Positions 1 to 9,527 of a stretch of DNA of 64,000 nt are shown piece after piece. Origin of the DNA: Limnomonas spitsbergensis (taxonomy: Eukaryota; Chlorophyta; Chlorophyceae; Chlamydomonadales); NCBI GenBank assembly GCA_037349105.1, contig JAYJMM010000113.1, positions 1,364,001 to 1,428,000 of the forward strand, read 5' to 3'. The position numbers were made by a program, and so were the translations under genes. Each line of letters starts with the position of its first letter. Position 1 is the stretch's first letter. The notes under the pieces were generated by a model. The model worked only from the letters and a program-made list of their open reading frames with translations, was not told the DNA's origin and ran no database searches.

Positions 1-1
1 C

Positions 2-559
2 CTTTCTGAGGGCACTCTATCAGACCATAACCCACTTCTCGCAACCGTCCAACTCAAAAATACAGACATCTTCATTCCATCAGAAAGACCGCAAGTTATA
101 CAGGAGCCCACCCGTGTCCTAAACAGACCGATATCCACCCCTGACAAAGAAGCTTTTTCCAAGCAAATAGCCAGCTTCTCTGAAGGTACTGGGCGTCAGA
201 CCCAAGCTCTGCACACGAAGCTACAAAACATCATAGACACAGAAATCACGCCGTACTTCACAAAAATAGAGGCCGAAGACGGGAAAATTAGCAACCGCTT
301 GGCCACTATCCAGGGGGGAAATGCGGAAACGGCTGTCAACAACCTCGGTGCAGAGCTCACAACAATTCTTCAAGCCGGACAACAAATTGCCATGCTAACA
401 TGCAGCAGCAAAATGACAAATCCCTCAGGAATCCACTACCGGAAACGAGGTACCTCTGAAAAAGGGCAAGCCTCGCCGAACAGCTGGAAGCCACCAGGAA
501 GCTTTACAAAGACATGCACGAGCTGGACATCAGTACCCCCGATGCAGCGCAAAAAATGA
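2..559 (+). pseudogene. C-terminal end of LINE APE-type endonuclease domain (partial, frameshifted)
   Basis: Frame 2 is open from the first complete codon of the window to a stop at 557-559. The opening residues contain the SDHNPL motif, the last signature of the endonuclease/exonuclease/phosphatase fold, in which the D-H pair is catalytic. This domain nicks target DNA to prime reverse transcription. The rest is the linker to the reverse transcriptase. Sensible coding moves from frame 2 to frame 1 at about 440-460: frame 1 has a stop at 457-459 and then reads straight into the downstream protein. I infer a frameshift mutation there, because the two halves would otherwise form one polyprotein. 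An ATG at 299 exists but is internal. Confidence 0.7.
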
Positions 560-3500
560 TGGAAACCGAACAGGATCTTCCAGAAGGCCTCCTGGCGAAA
601 TGGCGAGATGTGTCCAACATTGACACCAACTCTGAACTAGACGGCCGTCAGATCATGCTACAGATCACAAAAGGCGTCAGATCTGATATTATAAAACTGG
701 ACCAGGAACATAACCACGACAGTCTGCAGAAAGCTAAGGAGAGTATCCGACACCTCATTGATAAGAAACCTAAACTGGCCAACCGACTAATCTTCAAAAA
801 AAGAACATCCGGAACTACCTACAAAGCACTCCGAGATCCAACCACAAACACAGTCACCGATGACCCCCAGAAAATGATCAAGATCGTCGAGCAACACTAT
901 ACTAAGCTCCTCCAGCCACCCTCAGGCCCAAAACACGGAAAGTACCACCCCAGCGACCTCCCCCGGCAATACCCGTGGACACAGGGGCCCGACAAATTCC
1001 AACTAGAGACCCCAGCCACAAGGCTGACTAAGAGGCCATGGCTGCATCACGTCATCAAAGACCGCACGGTATTCGAAGACTGCCTCTACACCTTGAGTAA
1101 CGGGAAAACCCCTGGCCCCGACGGAGTAGTAAATGAACTGCTGAAAATAATGCCTGTCGACTTCAAAGATTGCATGCACATGCTAATGATCATCATGTGG
1201 GCGACCTCCATCACACCCGACGATTGGAAGCAAAGCATCACACACCAACTTGAGAAAGGGACAGACCCGACCCTAGTGGAAAAGAAAAGACCTATTGGGC
1301 TGTTGAACGCCCTCTACAAGTTATGGACACGCCTACAAACAAAGGCGCAGACTGACTTTGCAGAGAAACATCTTATACTAAGCTCCACCCAAAAAGGTTT
1401 CAGGAGGAGTGCAAGTACCATGGACCAACTGCAGATGCTGGTTATGGCACTCGAGGATGCTCGCCTCACAGGACAAAATATTTACAACCTCCAAGTGGAC
1501 TTCACGTCGGCTTTCAATATGATTGATCATGACCAACTCCTGATGATTATGTATGATCTTGGTTTCCCAACAGATGCTATAGACGTTATCAAGAACCTCT
1601 ACACTGGAGCAACTACCCAAGTGAGATGGGGTGCAGAGCTCACAAAAGCCATCCCCATAGAGAGAGGAAGTATCCAAGGGGACACCCTCTCACCCTTCCT
1701 ATTCCTCATATATATCGAGCCCCTCCTCCGCTGGCTCCAGGTGGGGGGCCGTGGGTACATGTTCGGGTGCTTGGAAGACGCCAACACTCGCCTCGAGCAC
1801 TCTTTGAGTAGTGCAGCATACGCTGATGACCTGTCCATCCTCACGAACAAGCTGTCTGACCTGCATGTCCAAGCAGATAAGCTTAGCATGTACTCAGACT
1901 GGGCTAAAATGAAAGTCAATAACGGTAAAACCCAGGTGTCAGGGGTGCTATACCAAAACATTTTGAGCAGGCAATACGGCAATACGAACCCTCTTACACA
2001 AGTCCGGAGACAACTTGAAAACTCGGTGAAAGTCCAGGGGGGAAATGTTCAGTACCTCGAACCTACAAAACCTTTCAGATACCTTGGAGCTGAACTCACA
2101 ATGACACTCGACTGGAAATTCCAACACGTGGAACTCATAAAAAAGGCCAGAAATAAAATAGAGGAGCTACAAGCTTCTCATGCAACACCCAGGCAGATCC
2201 AGAATATAATAAACAATACAATCAAGCCAGCAATCACCAACACGTTTGGCATAACCCCGTGCACTGGGACAGACCTCAAAATCCTCGACAGCATTCTTAG
2301 CATGGCAGTGAAGAAAGCAAACGGCTTACCAAGGAGTGTAGGAACCGCCACAGTTCAAGAAGATGTCACCTCTTTTGGACTGGGCTGTGAATCTCTGGCA
2401 ACCGAGTATGCCAGGAAAAATGCATCCCTCCTTATTGAATCCTTGCGGGACAAAGGCCGCATGGGCACAGTCACCAAAGCACTGTTGGACAAACAACTGC
2501 AACTCCTCGGGGGCTGCTACATAGGTCTGAAAGACTCACAACAATCTAAATATTGCCTACGGGCGCGTCAGCTCTCACATATCATCGACAACGACCTACT
2601 GATCATGAAAGACAACATGGCACAATTCACGCAATCCCCTGAAATAGTCCAAGCCCTCAAAAAGCTGAATCCCCTCAACCCAACACACGCATGGCAAGTC
2701 CCATGTGCATTCCTCCAACCACTGTTCAAACTCGGAATCGAACTACTCACAGAGCTTATCGAGCCAGGAGGCACACATGTGATCAGCGGACGCAGCCTCA
2801 AACTCCTCTATGGCAGACATGTGAAAGCCAAGCACATTGCAGCACTCAACCGCCTCTCATCTCTCCTACATGAGGGCCCAGGACACGACAACGACGTACT
2901 CGCCCTGCTAAGAAAGAGAAACAATTCTCTAATTCTGGACAAGCCACTACGGAAAATCCACCCAGAAAATATGCACATCACTGCCCTAGCAACACACTCC
3001 CAACCCACGATAATACCATTCCCAGCCGTCAAGCACCCCGACCAAAGACTGATAACTGAGTTCCTTGCGAGGCAAACAGCACTCAAAGAAACAGGGCAGC
3101 AACCAACACCCAACCAGACAGCAATTGCAACTACAGAAGCCGTCAACGCCGAAAAAATACGCACAAAAAGCAAGCCAACGCATAAAGACCCCACACTCCA
3201 CAGAGACAAGGCCAGAAAAAGACAGCGGGAACATGCCTCGCCTCGCAAGAGCCTGCTCCGAAAAGACACCCAAGCGCCAACCGTTGCTCACACACACGCC
3301 ACGGGTACATGCAAGTGCCAAAATCACGCGTACAAACAGGAGCAGGCAGATCTCATCTTTAATAATGCACCTCGCCGACGTACGGATGGTGACAGGGCTG
3401 CCACTGTAGTCCAACACATGTACGGGCACACCCACCAGGTGGCAGGCATAACTGGATGGCGCATGGTCACTAAGAAGAATAGGAAAGATGATATTAAAAA

Positions 3501-4572
3501 AGAAATAATCACTCAAATCCAGTATCAGGTAGCTTGGCTTCCAAGCATAATAGAAAAATGGGCTCTCCACTACCACCAACTTGCGGGGTACACAACTGCA
3601 AGCACCACCGTACGTTCAAGAAAGGACCTCACCCACGGGCTTGACCTACCCCCACACGAATGGGCTTCGATTGCGGCATGTGAAGTGTGCTGGAGCCCCA
3701 ACAGTCTTGAATATGACTCTGAATCCAACTGCCAAGATGACGTCATAGTTTGCGACGAATGCAACAAATACTACCACGTGCAATGCATAGGTCAAACCAG
3801 GGGCTGGAGGCCAGACTCAGAATCCTGGCACTGTCCAGCATGTACTGCTAACTCAAGCCACGACACAGATCTCACTGATACCCTAGTGGAGGTCCACTGG
3901 AACCCCAGCTGGGAACCCGAAGACACACTAAGTGCCAATAAAAACATAGCTGAGCTCTTACGGCAATGGAAAAAAGAGAACCAAGACCAGCCCCCATCAA
4001 GACTATGCACGGCTGCTCTGGATGCTCACATGCCAAACCTTGCGAGGCAAGGATTTCATGATACACAAGCAGACCCATGGATTACTTCAATGGGAGACCC
4101 CGTCAGAGGTCTAGTGAGTTTTGAAATGGAACCCATTAACCCGCAGCTTGACATCCACCCGACGGGAGAATGCAAAATAGAGATAAGGAAGATAGAGGTA
4201 TGGGACAAGGAAAGCGTAACGCAGACGCGTGAGACCGACATGGCATGTGTCTATAAAGGCAATGGCAAATGCGTAGGCACGATCACCCTAGACAGACTGA
4301 TAACCCTTAGACAGTTATATGACAAAGCAGAGCGCATGGACATGCATAAAAACATGACCCCTCCTCCCTCCTCATTTGAGGAGGAGATAATAGACTTGAT
4401 CATTAGATACAAGCAAGGGACAAAGGCCCAGACCAAACAACAACATGACCAATGGAGCATACCGGACCCCCTCCGCTCAGTGATAGACTCATATTTTAAT
4501 ACAGACAAGGAAAGATTTGCAAGTCCACTAAATGTAAGAGGCCATAAAACCAGGTACTGGAGCATGCACTAA
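514..4572 (+). pseudogene. LINE polyprotein, central part: reverse transcriptase and PHD finger
   Basis: This 1,352-codon open frame (first ATG 514, frame open from 460) holds the reverse transcriptase that copies element RNA at the nicked target. Visible RT motifs are a motif A aspartate in VDFTSAFNMID, motif B (GSIQGDTLSPF) and the catalytic YADD at 1819-1830 (about residue 436). Residues about 1056-1110 (nt 3679-3843) form a PHD-type zinc finger with C-x2-C, C-x2-C, H-x2-C and C-x2-C pairs; PHD fingers read histone tails. A Lys/Arg-rich stretch lies around residues 870-930. The frame stops at TAA 4570-4572, but the same frame then continues open to 4986, so the stop looks like a point mutation inside a longer polyprotein. 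Confidence 0.85.
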
Positions 4573-4989
4573 AGAGACCAAGCCTTCGGGGCACAAATTG
4601 ATGCATACAAACACAAGTGGACCGGTTACTCACATGCATTCCCCGACCACGACGATCCATCACTAGACAAAGCTGTACGCTGGGCCCTCTGGTCTGCCCA
4701 CCATGCAGATTCCCCAACAGCCACCGTCATGTTCCTGCCGAGGACATTGCGGTCACCAGGAAAACCAGCATTTCAGAAATGGCTTGACAAATATCCGCAA
4801 TACTGCACGCACATTGCCAGCACCTCTGGCTCACCCTTCCCCCTATCACAAGACGAGCAATGGACGCAAGGAGCAACACCCCAGCCTAAAGGGAAGTGCT
4901 GCATGGACATCATCCTTGTTTGGAACTCCTCGGCCAGATCCCCAAATCCAAAGTGTGCCACAACATGGGATCCCTACATGGCACAATGA
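4573..4989 (+). pseudogene. LINE polyprotein, unassigned segment between PHD and RNase H
   Basis: The frame used at 514-4572 stays open here for 138 codons until TGA at 4987-4989. I cannot name the domain. It has a hydrophobic strand (TVMFLPRTL), a second strand (MDIILVW) and scattered aromatic residues. A loosely similar block sits between RT and RNase H in other algal LINEs as I remember them, and the first strand faintly resembles the later part of retroelement Dam-like methyltransferase domains. That link is a guess. The flanking stops, TAA before and TGA after, are each one substitution from a sense codon. Confidence 0.5.
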
Positions 4990-6789
4990 CTGTCAGAGGA
5001 CCTGAAGATAGCGCTTAAAGCCTCACATACCTCAGACAAGGCGGCAAAACATCAAACCCGACTAACAAGCCACAGAGAAAACAACACCATCCCTCAGGAC
5101 CTCGGAACATGCTGGGCCCATGCAAGAGCTGACCCAACCGAGCAAGCAGACGGGACCCATTTTAAAGCACCTCGCTCCTTCCTCGAAATGCCCTCGGATG
5201 AGATCCTCCCACACTGGGCAGAAGCAGTCATGACAACACAGGGCATCTCTCGCGATTTCGACTGTGATAACAGCCAACTGAGGCACGACTGGAGGAAGAT
5301 TGCCTACACAGACGGCAGCTGCATCGACGTCACCCTCCCCATAGGAAAAATTCAGATGACTGGCGCCGGCCTCTTTATACCTGATGCGGCAGAAGGCCAG
5401 AGAAACTTCACGATCGACCCAGCAGGAAAAGGACCAACGAACACGATCACAAGGGCCGAGCTCGCAGGGATTTCCGGAGCCTTGGAAAAGCAGCAGCATA
5501 AAATTGCGGTCGACAGCGCCACAGCATTATACCAAGTCCGAACGGCTATCAGATTCCCGGATAGGCTGCTCTATCACAAACATAGGGACATGCTTGAAGA
5601 CATCGCGAAGAAGTTACGCGAACTGACGCGTGAAAATGTGCCGGTTGAGTTCTATAAAGTAAAGGCGCATAATGGGGATATCGGCAACGAAACAGTGGAC
5701 GCAGTCGCAAAGAAAGCAGCAACGCTCGAAGGAAAGTGTGACATGACGGTGAATGTTTCCCCCGAACCCTCGTACCAAAACAGTTACTGGCTGTTCAGCA
5801 GGCCCAGCAAGTCTATCGAGGACACCACTGATACAATGCCCCAGAGCCTTGAAAACCTAAGGGGGGCACTCCACACTCACATGCATGAGAGACGCAGACT
5901 GGGGCAGTCCGACACGACTGGCGTGTACTTCCAGGGCTGGCAAAAGATAAAGGCCAAAGATGATGGTGCAATCAGCAACAGCTTCATGTATCATCCTGCC
6001 ATCACTCAATCCGAACGGAAGAACACGCTGAAGTGGAGGCATGGCTGTCTATGGAATAACAAGCTGGCGCACAGGTACGGCAAAAGCAACACAGACAAGT
6101 GCCCGCTGTGTGGACATCCGGACAGTGCTGGACATATCACCGGGGGATGCCAACACCCGGAAATGGGGAAAATGTACACTGAACGGCACCACCACACCGG
6201 ACGGATATTGCTAAGGGCCATTTCGAAGGGCAGCATGGGGGGAGACCTCGTCATGGCTGACCTTGGATCAGCACACAAATGTGAAAAGGCAGGCCCACCT
6301 GTAATGTCGTGCAACAGGGTCCCGAAAGACATGTTACTAGGGCTCAATACGGAGCATGGGGAGAAAAAGAAGCTGCAACCCGACATCATGCTTGTCCAAC
6401 ACAAAGCTAACAAAGCAGACACCGCCATTTATGTCATTGAGTTCAAATACTCCAGAGATACCCTGCCAGAAACCCAGCTTGTAGCTTGCAAAAACCAGCA
6501 TGCCCTCCTCATTGAGAAACTCATGCAAAGTGGATATAGGCAATGCAATATCAAGCTTGTCCCCGTCTTAATCGGGACGTCAGGCACAGTCTATCTCGAG
6601 CACACCCTTCAGAGCATGCAACAATTGGGCTTGTCCACCTACCATGCGAAAAAATGTGCACAGAAAATGCATGTGCAAGCTATTAAACACCTACATAGCA
6701 TCGTGCAGACCAGGCGAAGAATTGAATACTGCCCCACTGGACCCGCTCAAATCGGTGGGAAAATTAATCAAAACCGCAAGCCGCCGTAA
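4990..6789 (+). pseudogene. LINE polyprotein, C-terminal part: RNase H, CCHC finger, PD...ExK nuclease-like motif
   Basis: The same frame continues from 4990 (first ATG 5188) to TAA at 6787-6789. RNase H, which removes the RNA strand of the hybrid, shows its acidic set: D in YTDGS (about 5311), E in RAEL, D in VDSAT and D in NETVDAVAKKA. A zinc finger of form C-x2-C...H...C follows at about 6100-6150 (CPLCGHPDSAGHITGGC). Further on, a Pro-Asp pair (6379-6384) is followed 18 residues after the Asp by Glu-Phe-Lys (6439-6447), inside predicted strands. CCHC followed by PD...E is the signature of restriction-like endonucleases of R2-type LINEs, although R2 spacing is usually 12-14. RNase H is confident; the nuclease call is moderate. 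Confidence 0.75.
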
Positions 6790-6907
6790 CTAATTATGAT
6801 GTGTCTTATTTTCTCACGGTAACGGCGCGGATGTGGCTTCGGCCCAGGCTGCGCTGTTTCCTTAACACTCACGCCCCCCACGGGGCGTAGTTTTCTTTCT
6901 TTCTTTC
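6790..6907 (+). other. LINE 3' UTR: terminal hairpin and (TTTC)4 tail
   Basis: After the stop codon, 118 bases lead to the element end. A perfect 7-bp stem with a 4-base loop (ACGCCCC / GGGGCGT) lies at 6871-6888. Four TTTC repeats follow at 6892-6907, and array sequence then starts directly. LINE reverse transcriptases of several clades recognise a 3' stem-loop and slip on a short tandem tail, so this is a plausible RT-recognition end. The role is inferred. Confidence 0.6.
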
Positions 6908-7624
6908 GGTAGTATCGAGTGACAGCACTTTCTCCCATGGGCACATGCAGTACTTGGCTTGGTTACTCTTGACCATAATGGACCGCAACTACACCTCATT
7001 ACATAAATACATTTACTGGTCTGAGCCCTTGGCATGGTCGCAATTCAGAGCTGGGATATCACTGGCTGCGAGGCTGGGTATGTCATGCTACGTATGGAGG
7101 ACATAAGTGTCCAAAAAAGCTTCACTGAAACCTCATCAACTCTCCTCATGTTTGAGATCATGGCCATGCTACTGTGCGCGGGTCTTCAGATTGCCGCTTT
7201 TGCGCCAAATCAGATTCAGCTTTGCACGTTATCTTCCTTGTTTTGCACACGATAAATGTTATAAATACTCGTTTATTATGGTTGACGGTCCAGCGGCCAT
7301 TCACCTCCGGGGCCCTCCTGTCGTCGCCCCGGTTAAGAATGAAGCACCAGCTGAGTGGCCCGGGCCGAAAGGGAGAGGCCGGCCGCCTAGGCCGCAATCC
7401 ATTGCCATTCCGCGGGAGCAGCTGATGCCGTCGCGATTCACTCTAAGGTCAACACCGGCGACCACGGTGCACGGCATTCTGCTTTCCCAATCCCCGCCCA
7501 ATCAGCCAGGCCCCCCCCGGAGGATAGAGCCGCAGCTCAGAAGGAGTGTCTAGACCACCATATCAAGGCATGAAATACAAAGGCATTCCGCCGGAGCCTG
7601 CCCTCTAGGGATGACCTATATATC

Positions 7625-8170
7625 ATGATGGACGGGCTGCGAGGCACATCCCAACTGGCGGCCTTGAAGGAGGCGACCCGGGCGGTTCAATACTTTGCGG
7701 ACCAATGGTTCCCACGACAACATGTTGATCATGATATGTCCGGCACAACGAAGTTAAAGCCAATCGGCGACCGAAGATTTTGGGACGAAATGAATAAAAG
7801 CCGAAAGTCCCGGTAGGGGCTTTCTTAGGGAGCCGAAAGAAAAAAAGGGTGACTACGGCCGTAGGCCGCAAGTTATCGACGGTTGGGTTCGGCCGACGGC
7901 CGAAACCTGACTGCGTTTTTGCCGATGTGACGCCGACGTTTTTTGAACTTACAAGCTCGACCATACAATAAATGGTCGTGTTTGCAAGGGATGGTGCATC
8001 CATTTTCACCGGCACCCTCAATGGTGTGGCCAAGCTTTTGAGACATGATATCCCATGGCTGGCTGCAGTCCACTGTGTGGCCCATCTATGTCATATGATC
8101 ATGATTTCTGCCAAGAATCACGTCCGTGCTAAGCCATCCATGTTTGATATAAGAATAACAAAACACGGCC
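7625..8170 (+). pseudogene. hAT/DUF4371-like transposase relic in unit 1
   Basis: Two short frames together resemble the catalytic-core part of hAT-superfamily transposases of the DUF4371/zinc-finger type. The first (7625-7816) encodes a Leu/Ala-rich stretch with FADQWFPRQHV. The second, from 7972, contains DGASIFTGTLNGVAKLLRH and then PWLAAVHCVAHLCH. The pair DGA...NGV...HC(V/I)AH is what I recognise. Between the frames lie stops and hairpin-rich DNA, so unit 1 cannot encode a complete protein, and no zinc finger or dimerisation domain is visible. The equivalent ATG lies at 10254, 12912, 28136, 31516, 34897, 37569, 40214, 42888 and 45542 in other units. The family call rests on motif memory only. 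Confidence 0.5.
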
Positions 8171-8336
8171 GAACAGAAACAAAACCGTTTCGGCGTCAAC
8201 CGAGAAAATGGAATTGGCTGAAAGAAAAGTTTGGACCTTCGGATGGTCCAAGAAACGACCAAGACGGTCGAAGGAGAAAAATGGCAGTTTCGGCGGTATC
8301 CGAAAAGAAAAAGACGACTTTCGGCTAGATCCGAAA
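7803..8336 (+). other. Cluster of CCGAA/TTCGG hairpins (shown for unit 1)
   Basis: Six inverted repeats with related arms occur here. Their positions are 7803-7824 (GAAAGTCCC/GGGGCTTTC), 7886-7907 (GGTTCGGCCG/CGGCCGAAACC), 8168-8195 (GCCGAA/TTCGGC), 8236-8274 (CCTTCG/CGAAGG with an inner GGTC/GACC stem), 8288-8305 and 8319-8336 (both TTTCGG/CCGAAA). They flank the most conserved transposase-like stretch and recur in every full unit. hAT elements carry clustered subterminal transposase-binding motifs; these could be equivalents, or RNA hairpins. Function is inferred. Confidence 0.6.
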
Positions 8337-9527
8337 CTTAAAAAGGGGCGTATAACTTACTTGGCCACGTGAGGGTCTCCAAAAGATACACGGTAAGTGA
8401 ATTCCCACATGATCTCTCGGTACGCGCCCCGGAAGCTAAGGCAAGAGGCCCATAGCCTAACAAGCTTTACTTATCCATAATCCAGAAAGCAGCCTAATTT
8501 GTACGATCTTGCGACCAGCGTGTAGTCACTGAGCTCACCCGTAGGCGTCCGTCACTGTCGTGAGGAAGAAGTCTGCCACGGATATGAAGCGCCTTTCTTG
8601 TGTCCTTAAAAAAGGACAACGCGGTTTTTGCCTAGACAACCTTAGTCACCAGTTCCTGCTTACGTCGTTTGCGCTGTGAATCTGATTTTTTGTTTGGAAA
8701 GCCAAATTCTGCCCTTGATAGACTGAAAATAGCATTTAGCAGCGACCCTCAACTTGAAGAGTTGCCAAGTAAAGATCTAGCAAAGCCCCGGCAGAGGAAT
8801 TATACACCCAACTTGATTGTTACATGTGCATTTGGATCAACGGTGGTGGTCGGACCGCGTGCATGCCAAGTGTTGACAGAAGTAAAGTTGTGGATCAGTG
8901 GATTGCTGAGTCCAAGTTTGAAGTGTTTTAGGGCTGTATGTACGACGGTAAGCAATTCTTGAGTAGCAACGTGACGTGAGATGAGAGGATCTCCGAGCCT
9001 GACGTGCGATGTGAGGAGCGTGGATCTTGGAGCCCCATTGCATCAGAAGGTCAGGGAGAGTTAGGGGACACGGCTTAAAGACCGCCATGAAGCATGGTTC
9101 TAAAAAGCAGGAGTGTCAGTGGACCCATCGGAGGATTCCAATTTCAAAAGGGACTGCTTGAGTGTGCTCGCGGTACCAGTGCTCAGGGACATCAAGGTAC
9201 AGTGATCCAAGGGGAGTGCATATCTAGATTGCATGAAGTCCCAACTTAGATGGCGAGCGTTCACCATGCCGCAGTAGGCAAATAACAGAGGCGTGCCATA
9301 CCCAAGCTGGAACCTGACCGGACCCTACACCAGAACGGACCATGGACCTGGACGGACCCCGACCCTAATTGGACATTGATCGTGAGAAGACCCTGACCCT
9401 GAGCAGACCCTGACTCCCTCATGCCAACACATAAGGAGCGCGCATGTGACTAACTGCCGCTTATAGGCCGGAATTCGAGAAACGCCAGGAATTCCGGAAC
9501 CGGAAAGGAAGGCAGTACGTAGCTGTC

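Larger units (their letters stand above)
2..6907 (+). mobile_element. Non-LTR retrotransposon (LINE), Dualen/RandI-like, 5' end outside window
   Basis: One reading direction carries, in order, the end of an APE endonuclease, a reverse transcriptase, a PHD finger, an unassigned segment, RNase H, a CCHC finger and a PD...ExK motif, followed by a short 3' UTR and a TTTC tail. No LTR is visible. An upstream APE plus a downstream restriction-like endonuclease and RNase H is the published layout of Dualen/RandI elements of Chlamydomonas; the assignment to that clade is inference. The element is cut by the window edge at its 5' end. Its 3' tail abuts unit 1 of the tandem array, so it inserted into the array or at its border. 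One frameshift (about 440-460) and two in-frame stops (4570 TAA, 4987 TGA) show this copy is no longer intact. Confidence 0.8.
6908..9527 (+). repeat. Array unit 1 (5' edge cut by the LINE)
   Basis: The unit begins seven bases into the usual landmark because the LINE tail replaces the first bases. It belongs to subfamily B, having the 17-bp insert that forms a hairpin at 7803-7824. At about 8795 it lacks 46 bp present in other units; the missing piece lies between two GGAATT direct repeats, which suggests slippage or single-strand annealing. A short frame starting ATG 7279 encodes a Pro-rich peptide conserved in other units. The transposase-like segment starts at ATG 7625. Confidence 0.85.

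Noticed and set aside
7258..7282. TATAAATA as a promoter for the unit's Pro-rich frame
   Set aside because: It lies only about 20 bases from the ATG, too close to give a normal transcript start before it, and is changed to TATACATA in several units.
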